Below are positions 43,275 through 51,393 of a stretch of DNA of 64,000 bases, in pieces. Each line of letters begins with the position of its first letter. Positions within the stretch are counted from its first letter, which is position 1. The notes beneath the pieces were generated by a model. It worked only from the letters and a program-made list of their open reading frames with translations. It searched no databases and was not told the DNA's origin. Position numbers and translations under genes: made by a program. Origin of the DNA: Prevotella sp. UBA4330 (GTDB lineage Bacteria; Bacteroidota; Bacteroidia; Bacteroidales; Bacteroidaceae); the NCBI GenBank assembly GCA_002394385.1, contig DGTS01000021.1:1-64000 (forward strand), given 5' to 3'.

Positions 43275-45155
43275 TCAATCCGTTGTTCCTTCCACTGCTT
43301 TCTTTATACTCTCCGCGTCTATTCCTGTTATTTTTTGCAACTCAGCCACTGTTCCATGCTCTACGAACCTGTCTGGTAGTCCGAGGCGTTTCATCTGTGG
43401 TGTGTAGCCGTGGTCGGACATCCACTCGAGCACTGCCGAGCCGAAACCGCCCTCACGTGAGCCATCCTCTACGGTCACTATGCGCTTGAACTTGCGTCCC
43501 ACCTCGTCGAGCAATTCCTCATCAAGAGGTTTCACAAAGCGCATGTCATAATGGGCAACACTAAGCGTGGTGTCACTAATGGCCTTCTGCACCTCGACAC
43601 CAAGAGGACCGAAACTGAGTACAGCCACATCGGTACCCTCGCGCAGGCAACGACCCTTGCCGACCGCAATCTCTTCAAACGGGCAGCGCCAATCGACCAC
43701 CGAGCCACGTCCACGCGGATAGCGTATCACGAAAGTGCCCTTGTCGGGCAACTGTGCCGTGAACATCATCTTGCGCAACTCTGTCTCGTCCATAGGTGAG
43801 GCTATGGTAAGATTGGGAACGGGGCGCAAGGCAGCGATGTCGAAAGCGCCATGATGGGTAGGACCATCCTCGCCCACCAGTCCGGCACGGTCGAGACACA
43901 GCACAACGGGGAGGTTGAGCAGTGCCACGTCATGTATTACATTGTCATAAGCACGTTGTGAGAAAGCGCTGTAAATGTTGCAGAAGGGTTGCAGCCCGTC
44001 CTTCGCCATACCGCCGGAGAATGTCACGGCATGACCTTCGGCGATGCCCACATCGAAAACGCGGTCGGGCATCTCCTTCATCATGATGTTCATAGAGCAT
44101 CCACTGGGCATGGCTGGTGTCACTCCCACGATGTGCGGGTTCTGCTTAGCCAGTTCGAGCAATGTCTCGCCGAACACATCCTGGAACTTAGGAGGCATGT
44201 CGGTGGTGTCTGTTGTCAGGCGCTCGCCTGTGTCGGGATTGAATTTCCCTGGTGCATGCCATATCGTCGCCTGCTTCTCTGCGGGCTTATATCCATGACC
44301 TTTCTGTGTATGCAGATGCAGCAGTTTAGGTCCTTTCATGTCTTTCAACTGCCTCAGCAGACGCACAATCTCCTTGACATCATGACCATCGAAAGGACCG
44401 AAATACCTGATGTTCATTCCCTCGAAGATGTTCTGCTGACCGCTGATGGCACTCTTGGCGGCATTGCCCAGACGTATGAGTCCGTTGCGGCGGTCGTCGC
44501 GCAGATAGCCTTTGCCCTTCAGCCAGTTGGAGGCTTTGAAACGCCATCGATTGTATGTCTCGTTGGTGTTCAGCGAGAGCAACAGTTGTTTCATTCCACC
44601 CACCGAACGGTCGATGGACATATTATTATCATTGAGGATTATAAGCAGGTCGTTGGGCGAACTCGACACGTTGTTGAGTCCTTCGTAAGCCAAGCCTCCA
44701 CTCATGGCACCGTCGCCGATAACGGCAACGACATGCCGCTTGGTACCCTTAGCGGCAACCGCCATACCCAATGCGGCGGAAATGCTGTTCGACGCATGTC
44801 CACAGGCAAAGGTGTCGAAGGGACTCTCAAGTGGCGACGGGAACGGGCGCAGACCGCCCAGTTTGCGGTTGGTGCAGAAAGACTCGCGACGACCGGTGAG
44901 AATCTTGTGCCCGTATGCCTGATGCCCCACATCCCATACTATGCGGTCTTCGGGAGTATTCATGACGTAGTGCAGTGCAACGGTAATCTCCACCACACCG
45001 AGACTGGAAGCCAGATGCCCTGGATTGACAGACAACTCATTGACGATGTCGCTGCGCAATTCCTTGCATAGCAGAGGCAGTTGGTCGATGCTCAGTTTGC
45101 GCAGGTCTTCAACGCCATTTATCTTGTTCAGCAGTTTATATTCGCTTTGTTCCAC
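43275..45155 (-). CDS. dxs: 1-deoxy-D-xylulose-5-phosphate synthase
   Basis: DXS condenses pyruvate and glyceraldehyde-3-phosphate, the entry step of the MEP isoprenoid pathway, with thiamine diphosphate. The 626-residue protein has WDVGHQAYGHKILTGR, the ThDP motif GDGAMSGGLAYEGLN...NDNNMSID, and the transketolase C half with RAGLVGEDGPTHHGAFD. The promoter box at 45180-45187 is provided by a dispersed repeat. trkA follows after 62 bases. Confidence 0.95.
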   Translation of the reverse strand: MEQSEYKLLNKINGVEDLRKLSIDQLPLLCKELRSDIVNELSVNPGHLASSLGVVEITVALHYVMNTPEDRIVWDVGHQAYGHKILTGRRESFCTNRKLGGLRPFPSPLESPFDTFACGHASNSISAALGMAVAAKGTKRHVVAVIGDGAMSGGLAYEGLNNVSSSPNDLLIILNDNNMSIDRSVGGMKQLLLSLNTNETYNRWRFKASNWLKGKGYLRDDRRNGLIRLGNAAKSAISGQQNIFEGMNIRYFGPFDGHDVKEIVRLLRQLKDMKGPKLLHLHTQKGHGYKPAEKQATIWHAPGKFNPDTGERLTTDTTDMPPKFQDVFGETLLELAKQNPHIVGVTPAMPSGCSMNIMMKEMPDRVFDVGIAEGHAVTFSGGMAKDGLQPFCNIYSAFSQRAYDNVIHDVALLNLPVVLCLDRAGLVGEDGPTHHGAFDIAALRPVPNLTIASPMDETELRKMMFTAQLPDKGTFVIRYPRGRGSVVDWRCPFEEIAVGKGRCLREGTDVAVLSFGPLGVEVQKAISDTTLSVAHYDMRFVKPLDEELLDEVGRKFKRIVTVEDGSREGGFGSAVLEWMSDHGYTPQMKRLGLPDRFVEHGTVAELQKITGIDAESIKKAVEGTTD

Positions 45156-45177
45156 TTAGTATTATATCTAATTTTGG

Positions 45178-45490
45178 GGCAAAGTTACGAAAAATCGAGT
45201 GCAGAACAAAAGAAACTCGTTTCTTTTTTATGCCGAGATGCAGTAAGTTCGCCATTTTAATGGCAAAGTTACGAAAAATCGAGTGCAGAACAAAAGAAAC
45301 TGTTTCTTTTTTATGCCGAGATGCAGAACTCGAACTTGTTTCGCTTGGCTTTGTCCAAGAAGTTCGGCGAAGCCAAAGTTACGAAAAATAGAGAGAAATG
45401 CAAAAGAAAGCGTGCTTTTCTTTTCATTTCCAAGATGCAGAACTCGAACTTGTTTAGCCTGGCTTTGCCCAAGAACTTCGGCAAAGCCAA
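45178..45490 (-). repeat. Three tandem promoter-carrying repeats upstream of dxs
   Basis: Three units start with CAAAGTTACGAAAAAT at about 45180, 45263 and 45375. Each continues with GCAGAACAAAAGAAAC, a hairpin-like GTTTCTTTTTTATGCCGAG and, in two units, GAACTCGAACTTGTTT followed by GGCTTTGCCCAAGAA-type sequence. On the minus strand each unit ends in TAACTTTG. The same repeat stands before lptB (8750-8880). Confidence 0.8.
45180..45187 (-). promoter_or_regulatory. -7 box of dxs, inside a dispersed repeat
   Basis: The minus strand reads TAACTTTGCC, 24 bases before the dxs start. It is the last unit of the repeat cluster; two more boxes lie further upstream (45263 and 45375). Confidence 0.6.
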
Positions 45491-45502
45491 GGCTACTCTC
45501 AA

Positions 45503-45590
45503 TTAAAGGTCGCGTGTGTAGAGCGCGCGATATTCTGCCGGTGTCATGCCAATCACCTCCACCATGCGTCTCTGCATGGTACGCACATGG
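45503..45590 (-). pseudogene. C-terminal remnant of an AraC-type regulator
   Basis: On the minus strand the frame ending at the TAA at 45503 reads HVRTMQRRMVEVIGMTPAEY followed by RALYTRDL. This is the end of the second helix-turn-helix of AraC-family proteins (usually S-x-R-T-L-Q-R-R-L-x-x-x-x-G-x-[ST]-P-x-x-Y). An in-frame stop lies just upstream, so about 28 codons remain of a gene that would have had 250 or more. Confidence 0.7.
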
Positions 45591-46103
45591 CAAAGTTATG
45601 GCGGTTTACGCTCTGCCGCAAACATCTGGTGACATTTCTTTCTGGTTTGCCACGACAAGTGCGCTGTTTTGCGACAATTTGTTCCGCAATCCGTCTCAAG
45701 TGTCACAAAAACAAATAAAAATGAGCATTATGTAACGTCTAAACTCCTACGAGTGTAGAGATAATTCTCACCGATAATGTATTTTTTTGATTTTTAAAAA
45801 GCGAAAATCAATTTCACAACTTCACATCCATTGCAACGTTTTGGAATACAAGGAATTGCGTGTGAAGGTGCAATTTCACCCAATTTCACGCAATATCACA
45901 CAAGCAGAAATGACTTCCAGCAGTGCCACTTGTGCCTTTTGAGGAAGTGATTAGGGCCTAATCACTCTCTCACTTGTGCTTCCTGACCACCTCACTTGTA
46001 TATATCTGACCTACTCAGGAGTGCCTTCTGACACGCTCAGGAATATCTCCTGACAAAGACTCCAAGTGTAATATGGCTTATTGCAAACTATAAGTCAGCC
46101 ACA

Positions 46104-46227
46104 TGTAGGGGCGTTCCTCCGTGTGCGCCCGAACCGCCATCAGACAGTATGCGTCGTCGTGTTATTATTATAAATGACAACAATGCAGTGGATTCAGGCG
46201 GGCGCACACGGAGGTACGCCCCTACAA
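46104..46227. repeat. Long hairpin element with GTAGGGGCG ends
   Basis: TGTAGGGGCGTTCCTCCGTG... (46104-46130) and its near-perfect inverse ending CGCCCCTACA (46201-46227) are separated by 70 bases. One mismatch (TT versus TA) was seen over 27 pairs. It looks like a non-autonomous or REP-type element. Confidence 0.8.
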
Positions 46228-46343
46228 TTTGAAATGACGGCATCCAGAAATATCGCGTCCTTTATGTCCTAAACATTATGTCTTTATGTCCAACAAAACA
46301 TGTCTTTCTGTCCTAAATATTATGTCTTTATGTCCAACAAAAC

Positions 46344-46598
46344 ATGGTGCTCATGAGCATCCTTACCGCAGCAACATTTCTCGGAATAGCATCGTGCAGC
46401 AATAATCAAGAAAACATTGCAAATAGTTCAGACGAGCAAGACAACGCCATCAGCATTAGCGAGAACGGAAGGGCATGGGGATTTTCTTCCACGCCAGTAC
46501 TCGACAAGGGGAAAGAGGCAAAGAAAGTCGCAGCAGACAACAACGAGAGCAAAAAGGACTATATCATGAGACTCGATGCTCTGGAACAGACCATCTGA
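46344..46598 (+). CDS. Small putative lipoprotein of unknown function
   Basis: The 84-residue protein begins with a short signal peptide and lipobox (GIASC, Cys19), followed by a hydrophilic, Asn/Ser/Lys-rich tail. The start codon lies inside the second copy of a 50-bp tandem repeat (46264-46350), so it may derive from a longer ancestor. No TAnnTTTG box is evident upstream. It may be a remnant or a true small lipoprotein. Confidence 0.5.
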   Translation: MVLMSILTAATFLGIASCSNNQENIANSSDEQDNAISISENGRAWGFSSTPVLDKGKEAKKVAADNNESKKDYIMRLDALEQTI

Positions 46599-46665
46599 CA
46601 TATCCCAATGACATGCGCGCATAGTTTTTTGATGCCGAAAATTACGATGTCAGGAAATTATTTCT

Positions 46666-46673
46666 TACCTTTG
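46666..46673 (+). promoter_or_regulatory. -7 box of trmB
   Basis: TACCTTTG followed by CAAGC, 20 bases before the trmB ATG. Confidence 0.6.
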
Positions 46674-46692
46674 CAAGCAAAAACAAGCAAAC

Positions 46693-47469
46693 ATGGGAAA
46701 AGGAAAACTGGCAAAATTCGCTGACATGGAGCGTTACGAGAACGTGTTCCAATATCCGTACTCGGTGATCGACGACGTGCCATTCGACATGAAAGGCCAC
46801 TGGCGCGACATGTATTTCCACAACGACAACCCTGTCGTTGTGGAACTTGGTTGTGGCAAGGGAGAATATGCCGTCGGACTGGCGCGTATGTTCCCCGACA
46901 TAAACTTCATCGGCGTGGACATCAAGGGCGCAAGGATGTGGACGGGAGCAACGCAGGCCATCAACGAAGGACTGAAGAACGTGGCGTTCCTGCGTACCAA
47001 CATCGAGATTATCGACCGTTTCTTCAGCACTGACGAGGTGCAGGAGATATGGCTCACGTTCAGCGACCCACAGATGAAAAACCCACGCAAGCGACTGACA
47101 TCAACATACTTTATGGAGCGTTACCGTCGCTTCCTTGTTGACCGCGGCATAATTCACTTGAAAACAGACTCCAACTTCCTTTTCACCTACACTCGACTGA
47201 TGACTGAGCACAACCACCTGCCCGTGCTCATGTGCACAGAGAACCTCTATGGCGACGACAACCAGACAATGGACGAGGCCACTAGGAGCATCCTCTCTAT
47301 CCACACCTATTACGAGCAGATGTGGATAGACCGCGGGCTGAACATCAGGTACCTGAAATTCCTGCTGCCACGCGAAGGCGAATTGACCGAAAGCGAAATA
47401 GAAATACCTCTCGATGAGTACCGCAGTTACAGAAGGGACAAAAGGAGCGGCAAGGATAAGGCGAAATAA
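46693..47469 (+). CDS. trmB: tRNA (guanine-N7-)-methyltransferase
   Basis: TrmB methylates G46 in the variable loop of tRNA. The 258-residue protein has the SAM-binding motif VELGCGKGEYAVGLA, GVDIKG, and the family's FSDPQMKNPRKRLTS (corresponding to FPDPWxKxRHxKRR). It begins near LAKFADMERYENVFQYP, as in Bacteroidetes homologues. Its 3' end converges with the DUF4435 gene through an inverted repeat. Confidence 0.93.
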   Translation: MGKGKLAKFADMERYENVFQYPYSVIDDVPFDMKGHWRDMYFHNDNPVVVELGCGKGEYAVGLARMFPDINFIGVDIKGARMWTGATQAINEGLKNVAFLRTNIEIIDRFFSTDEVQEIWLTFSDPQMKNPRKRLTSTYFMERYRRFLVDRGIIHLKTDSNFLFTYTRLMTEHNHLPVLMCTENLYGDDNQTMDEATRSILSIHTYYEQMWIDRGLNIRYLKFLLPREGELTESEIEIPLDEYRSYRRDKRSGKDKAK

Positions 47470-47642
47470 ATATTGAATGTAGAATTGAGAATGGAAAATG
47501 TAGAATGTAAAATGTAGAATGTAGAATTATGATTACCTTTCAAGAACAGGCATATTGAGCCAAGCCCTTAGTTGTAATCATAATTCTACATTCTACATTA
47601 TCAATTCTACATTCTACATTTTCCATTCTACACTCTACATTC
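47470..47642. repeat. GTAGAATG-type inverted repeat between convergent genes
   Basis: Left words ATGTAGAATTGAGAATGGAA, right words TTCCATTCTACACTCTACAT are inverted. They can fold into a long hairpin, probably terminating trmB and the DUF4435 gene. The words differ from the other spacer families in this window. Confidence 0.75.
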
Positions 47643-48644
47643 TCAATTCTCCACTCTCAAGAACTCTTCTATAGATTCCTGAATCTTTCGGAACGGTTCG
47701 GACATAACATAGGCGACATTCTTCTTCAGCATCTGCGCAATGTCCTGAGTGCTATGGGTATAGCACGAGAGTTCGTTGCGCATCTGTGTCTGGTGACGTG
47801 CCTGACGGCGTATCTCGTTCTCACGCTCGCGGATGAGTTGCGAGCACACCTTGTCGAGTATCTGCACGACCACTTTGTCAAACAGGTGATGCCCCTGGAT
47901 ATACAGATAGGTTTCCTCTGGCTTTATGCCATAGTCCTCAATCAGTTCGCGCTTCAGTTCCAGATAACTCTCCTTGGCGTCGGGATTCTTCTTCTGGAGC
48001 ATCGCTATGCGGCTGCCCACCTTGTGGCGCAGGTTGGCGATGGCTGCAAAAGGCTGGCTGAGGTTAAAGCCGCCAAGTTCAATGACACGGTTGAAGTCGG
48101 TGATGGTAAACTCGGTATATATAGGACGGCGATAGTGCCAGATGCTCCACACAAAGAGAGGGAAAATGGCGGTGCTATACTGCCGCATGAACTCGTTGAG
48201 GTCGAGCAGTTGATGGTCGTTGAGCGTCACCGCAACGCACACATTATGCAGCGACGGCGCATAGCACTGCATGTTCTCTATCGAGTAGGCAAAGGTATGA
48301 AAGATGTAGGGATTGCTTATCATTCGCTGGCTCGTCTCCGTGGCTCCATTTATGAGGTAGTCGTAGTCGGCATCGACACACGCAATCATGTCGCGCCCCA
48401 CCTTGTCCTCAAGAATCCTCATAATGGCCGACTTCTTGCCTCGCTCCAGCGTGTGGTTCGAGGGCAGCAACACCTCGAAGTAACGGGTGTCGTCCTCAAA
48501 CTTCGACAGCACCGTGCGCCAAAAGAACACATCATCGTAACTCTCCACATACGCCACGATGCGGCGACGCGAAGTCTTCGAGCGCAACCTGTTGGCTGCC
48601 TCAAGGTATTTCGACGATATGTTGTCCTTTAGCCGCTTGCCCAT
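47643..48644 (-). CDS. DUF4435 (TOPRIM-like) protein, AriB-like partner of an AAA ATPase
   Basis: DUF4435 proteins carry a TOPRIM nuclease-like domain; the best known is AriB of the PARIS defence system. The 333-residue protein shows the expected acidic residues: Glu34 in YVESYDDVFFW, Asp91 and Asp93 in CVDADYDY, and YSIENMQC (Glu123). The C-terminal half is helical and Arg-rich (RERENEIRRQARHQ). The AAA ATPase gene lies 114 bases upstream in the same direction, matching the ATPase-then-DUF4435 order of PARIS. Whether this pair defends against phage is unknown. Confidence 0.8.
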   Translation of the reverse strand: MGKRLKDNISSKYLEAANRLRSKTSRRRIVAYVESYDDVFFWRTVLSKFEDDTRYFEVLLPSNHTLERGKKSAIMRILEDKVGRDMIACVDADYDYLINGATETSQRMISNPYIFHTFAYSIENMQCYAPSLHNVCVAVTLNDHQLLDLNEFMRQYSTAIFPLFVWSIWHYRRPIYTEFTITDFNRVIELGGFNLSQPFAAIANLRHKVGSRIAMLQKKNPDAKESYLELKRELIEDYGIKPEETYLYIQGHHLFDKVVVQILDKVCSQLIRERENEIRRQARHQTQMRNELSCYTHSTQDIAQMLKKNVAYVMSEPFRKIQESIEEFLRVEN

Positions 48645-48758
48645 TTTGAATTACGAGTTACGAATATTACCTAACGTTGAGTTAATATCTAAATTGAACA
48701 TTCTTCATCGCAGCGAAGCGAGAACAATTCGTAATTTCACATTCCACATTCAACACTA

Positions 48759-49562
48759 TCATGTCGTTATGTCACTCACCTCTGTCACTCTGTCCATCCA
48801 TCCGTTCATTATCACCGCAGGCGAGTGGGTAGTGAGTATAATCTGCACGTTGGGGTTCATCTGCAAGATGATGTCAATGAGCCGCTCCTGCCAATCGACG
48901 TGCAGACTCACCTCGGGCTCGTCCATGAAGAGCACGTACGGCTGCTGGTCCTCGACGAGCACTGTGAGCAGGATGACGAGCATCTGCTTCTCGCCCGACG
49001 ACAACTGATAAGGCACCAACGTCTCGCCTATCTGCGTGAAACGTATCTCGTTCTCCGTGCGCACTATCTTCTTGCCCGTGTCCTTGAAAAGGTCGTCGAT
49101 GAGGTCCTGGAAACGCTTCTTCGGCTCGCTGATGTCCTGAGCCTCCTGGGTGTTGCCGCGCTGCAATGCGTCAATTATTCGGTTGCCCATGTTCACCTGA
49201 TAGTCGAGATACTTGCGCTGAAGTTTATACAACTGCCAGTCGAGTTCGGTGGCGAGGCTGATGTCCATGCGACTGATGACATCGCTGTTAACGATAGGAC
49301 GGTCGAAAGAGCGTATCACGTCAAAGCGCAGATGCGTGGCATCGGCAGGACTGGTCTTGATGTGCACGCCCTTGAGCAGATGGTTCAGTATGTCACCATT
49401 CACCTCGACGCTCTTCACCACCTTGTTCAGTATGGTGCTCTTCCCCACTCCATTGATGCCGCTCAGAACATTCACCCTGCGGTCGAGATTCCAAACGACG
49501 TGCCGACGGCCGCTCCAGAGCGAGTCAATCTCTATCTGTTCAATGTATTCTGCGTATTTCAT
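48759..49562 (-). CDS. AAA/ABC-type ATPase, AriA-like partner of the DUF4435 protein
   Basis: The 267-residue protein has Walker A SGINGVGKST (34-43), ABC-type signature QLSSGEKQML (187-195), Walker B YVLFMDEPEVSLH and the switch histidine in ILTTHSPAV. This is the AAA_15/AAA_21 pattern of AriA and OLD-type ATPases. It is much shorter than AriA, lacking most of the coiled-coil insertion. TATATTTG at 49583-49590 is its promoter; the EamA exporter is divergent. Confidence 0.82.
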   Translation of the reverse strand: MKYAEYIEQIEIDSLWSGRRHVVWNLDRRVNVLSGINGVGKSTILNKVVKSVEVNGDILNHLLKGVHIKTSPADATHLRFDVIRSFDRPIVNSDVISRMDISLATELDWQLYKLQRKYLDYQVNMGNRIIDALQRGNTQEAQDISEPKKRFQDLIDDLFKDTGKKIVRTENEIRFTQIGETLVPYQLSSGEKQMLVILLTVLVEDQQPYVLFMDEPEVSLHVDWQERLIDIILQMNPNVQIILTTHSPAVIMNGWMDRVTEVSDITT

Positions 49563-49582
49563 AAGTCAGACTATTTTGCTTG

Positions 49583-49590
49583 CAAATATA
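49583..49590 (-). promoter_or_regulatory. -7 box of the ATPase/DUF4435 pair
   Basis: The minus strand reads TATATTTG followed by CAAGC, 20 bases before the ATPase start. Confidence 0.6.
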
Positions 49591-49633
49591 TAAAATCTTT
49601 TCCATTCTGCAATGCCACGTCATTATTATTTTC

Positions 49634-49641
49634 TAATTTTG
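49634..49641 (+). promoter_or_regulatory. -7 box of the EamA exporter gene
   Basis: TAATTTTG followed by CAGCC, 20 bases before the ATG at 49662. It excludes starts further upstream in a frame antisense to the ATPase. Confidence 0.6.
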
Positions 49642-49661
49642 CAGCCGAAAAAGAGAAAACA

Positions 49662-50645
49662 ATGGAAAAGAAATATAACTCGCGACCGCTCATAGCACAT
49701 CTCAGCATGTTCGGGGCTTGCGCCATCTGGGGACTTATGGCACCTCTTGGCAAGGACGCCATGACTCACGGGCTCGACGGGCTCACGATGGTGTCGATGC
49801 GTGTTGCAGGAGGCATGCTGCTCTTCTGGATAGCATCGCTGATACTGCGGTTCCGACGCCCTAAAACCAACACGCAGGAACCCACCCCTGCCAAGGAGCA
49901 TGTGCCCATGCGCGACCGTCTAAAGTTCTGCGGCGCGGCACTGTTCGGACTGGTGTTCAACCAGTGCTGCTACACCATAGGACTGTCGCTGACATCACCC
50001 ATCAACGCCAGCATCGTAACAACGTCAATGCCCATCTTCGCCATGATTCTGGCAGCACTGATACTGAAAGAGCCCATCACGGGGAAGAAGGCTCTGGGCG
50101 TGCTGATGGGATGCTCGGGCGCACTGATACTGATTCTAACCAGTGCTGCGGCGACAACCGACAAGGTGGGTGACATCCGCGGCGACCTGCTCTGCCTTGG
50201 TGCGCAGTTCTCTTTCGCGCTCTACCTCTCGCTCTTCAATCCCCTGATACGCCGCTACTCGGTGTTCGCCATAAACCGATGGATGTTCCTTTGGGCAACA
50301 ATTATCGTCATCCCGCTGACCATGCCCCATCTGCTCAGCCTGCAATGGTCGGCAGTGACCGTAGCGGCATGGTGGGAGGCGGCATACGTCGTGGTGTTAG
50401 GCACCTTCGTCGGCTACATTCTCACGATGATAGGCCAGCGCACACTGCGCCCTACCGTTGTCTCGACATACAACTACGTGCAGCCCATCGTCTCGGTCTC
50501 GGTGAGCATCGCCACCGGCATCGGCATCTTCCAGTGGTCGCAAGCCCTCGCCGTCATCCTCGTCTTCATCGGCGTATGGCAGGTAACAAAGTCGAAATCG
50601 CGACGGGATATGGAGAGGGAAAAGGGACTTAAAGACCAACATTAA
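49662..50645 (+). CDS. EamA-family (DMT) drug/metabolite exporter
   Basis: The 327-residue protein has ten hydrophobic segments in two EamA halves. The first begins FGACAIWGLMAPLGKDAM, the second LCLGAQFSFALYLSLFNPLI, and each ends in the usual boundary (NASIVTTSMPIFAMILAALI; PTVVSTYNYVQPIVSVSVSI). Such carriers export metabolites or amino acids; the substrate cannot be told. Single gene with its own promoter. Confidence 0.9.
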   Translation: MEKKYNSRPLIAHLSMFGACAIWGLMAPLGKDAMTHGLDGLTMVSMRVAGGMLLFWIASLILRFRRPKTNTQEPTPAKEHVPMRDRLKFCGAALFGLVFNQCCYTIGLSLTSPINASIVTTSMPIFAMILAALILKEPITGKKALGVLMGCSGALILILTSAAATTDKVGDIRGDLLCLGAQFSFALYLSLFNPLIRRYSVFAINRWMFLWATIIVIPLTMPHLLSLQWSAVTVAAWWEAAYVVVLGTFVGYILTMIGQRTLRPTVVSTYNYVQPIVSVSVSIATGIGIFQWSQALAVILVFIGVWQVTKSKSRRDMEREKGLKDQH

Positions 50646-50734
50646 GTCAGTGCCTTTTATCCACACACGACTTCTTCCATATCCATATTTCTACTTATAT
50701 TTTACTTTTCGTGAGTTATCAACACCTCAATTTT

Positions 50735-50992
50735 AAGCGCCCTGAAAGGGCAGTAAGTACACAGCCCAGGGCAACGCCCTGGGTATAGGTGCACACTATA
50801 TACACGCCCTGAAAGGGCAAAAGAATTTCTTATTTCTTGTATATTGTTAAACAAATCTTTTGCCCTTTCAGGGCGAATATACTTTGGTCGCGTGTTACCC
50901 AGGGCGTTGCCCTGGGCTATGTTCTTAATGCCACTTCGGGGCGCTTTAAAGGGGCATGGGAAACATCGCGAACGGCATCTTTCGGAACCCCG
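50735..50992. repeat. REP-like nested palindromes CGCCCTGAAAGGGC / CCCAGGGCAACGCCCTGGG
   Basis: CGCCCTGAAAGGGC occurs at 50738 and 50805, with the inverse arm at 50861-50875. CCCAGGGCAACGCCCTGGG is at 50765-50783, with a mirrored copy at 50898-50916. Bases 50971-50987 repeat ACGGCATCTTTCGGAAC, the word found at one end of the MITE-like elements at 121 and 5880. No transposase is adjacent. Confidence 0.8.
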
Positions 50993-51012
50993 AATCATTT
51001 ATTATGTTTATG

Positions 51013-51075
51013 TAATATAGCCTATTTTACTCAGTAATATAGCCTATTTTACTTACCAATATAGCCTATTTTACT
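51013..51075 (+). repeat. Three tandem AATATAGCCTATTTTACT repeats
   Basis: The units are about 22-23 bp apart and match the words at 31885-31952. They lie about 320 bases before dnaK. Confidence 0.7.
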
Positions 51076-51393
51076 TTTCGAAAAGCATGCTCTTAAAATG
51101 CAGACTGGCATAAATGACAGGGAGCGTGGGCATCACTGACCGCCCGACAGCATGGATGACAATCGAGAGATTTACACGAAATTCCCGACCATTCACATTC
51201 AGAAAAGAAGACAGACACATGTGCATGCCATCCGAAACATCGGGGCTGCATGAGCGACAAAATGTCAGTGAACGTGTCAGTCGGAAGGAACTTTGACGTT
51301 TTGGCATACAGTTTGTTTTTATGTTTAGCGGATTGCAATGGTGCACATCCACATAAATAAAATAAGAATAACAAATAAAAAACAAATAAGATT

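Larger units (their letters stand above)
45156..46343. other. 1.2-kb spacer: promoter repeats, AraC remnant, hairpin element
   Basis: Apart from the repeats (45178-45490), the AraC remnant (45503-45590) and the hairpin (46104-46227) I see no gene. Bases 45960-46060 contain phrases like CTCACTTGT and CTCAGGA repeated irregularly. Bases 46260-46345 hold two tandem copies of about 50 bp with ATTATGTCTTTATGTCC words. Confidence 0.6.
50646..51393. other. Spacer upstream of dnaK
   Basis: No gene seen. It holds the REP-like cluster, three TATAGCCTATTTTACT repeats (51013-51075) and about 320 bases of dnaK leader. The leader has GCGACAAAATGTCAGTG (51251 on) and GACGTTTTGGCATACAG (51294 on) followed by GTTTGTTTTTATGTTTAG, a possible promoter region without a perfect TAnnTTTG box. 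Confidence 0.55.

Noticed and set aside
43989..45071. 360-codon plus-strand frame opposite dxs
   Set aside because: It is a shadow of dxs with His/Cys-rich nonsense composition and no promoter.
45228..45735. Overlapping small frames upstream of dxs on both strands
   Set aside because: They arise from the promoter-carrying repeats; the only coding trace is the 28-codon AraC end in another frame.
48825..49661. N-terminal extension of the EamA exporter frame
   Set aside because: The extension is antisense to the ATPase gene; the promoter box at 49634-49641 and the family start place the ATG at 49662.
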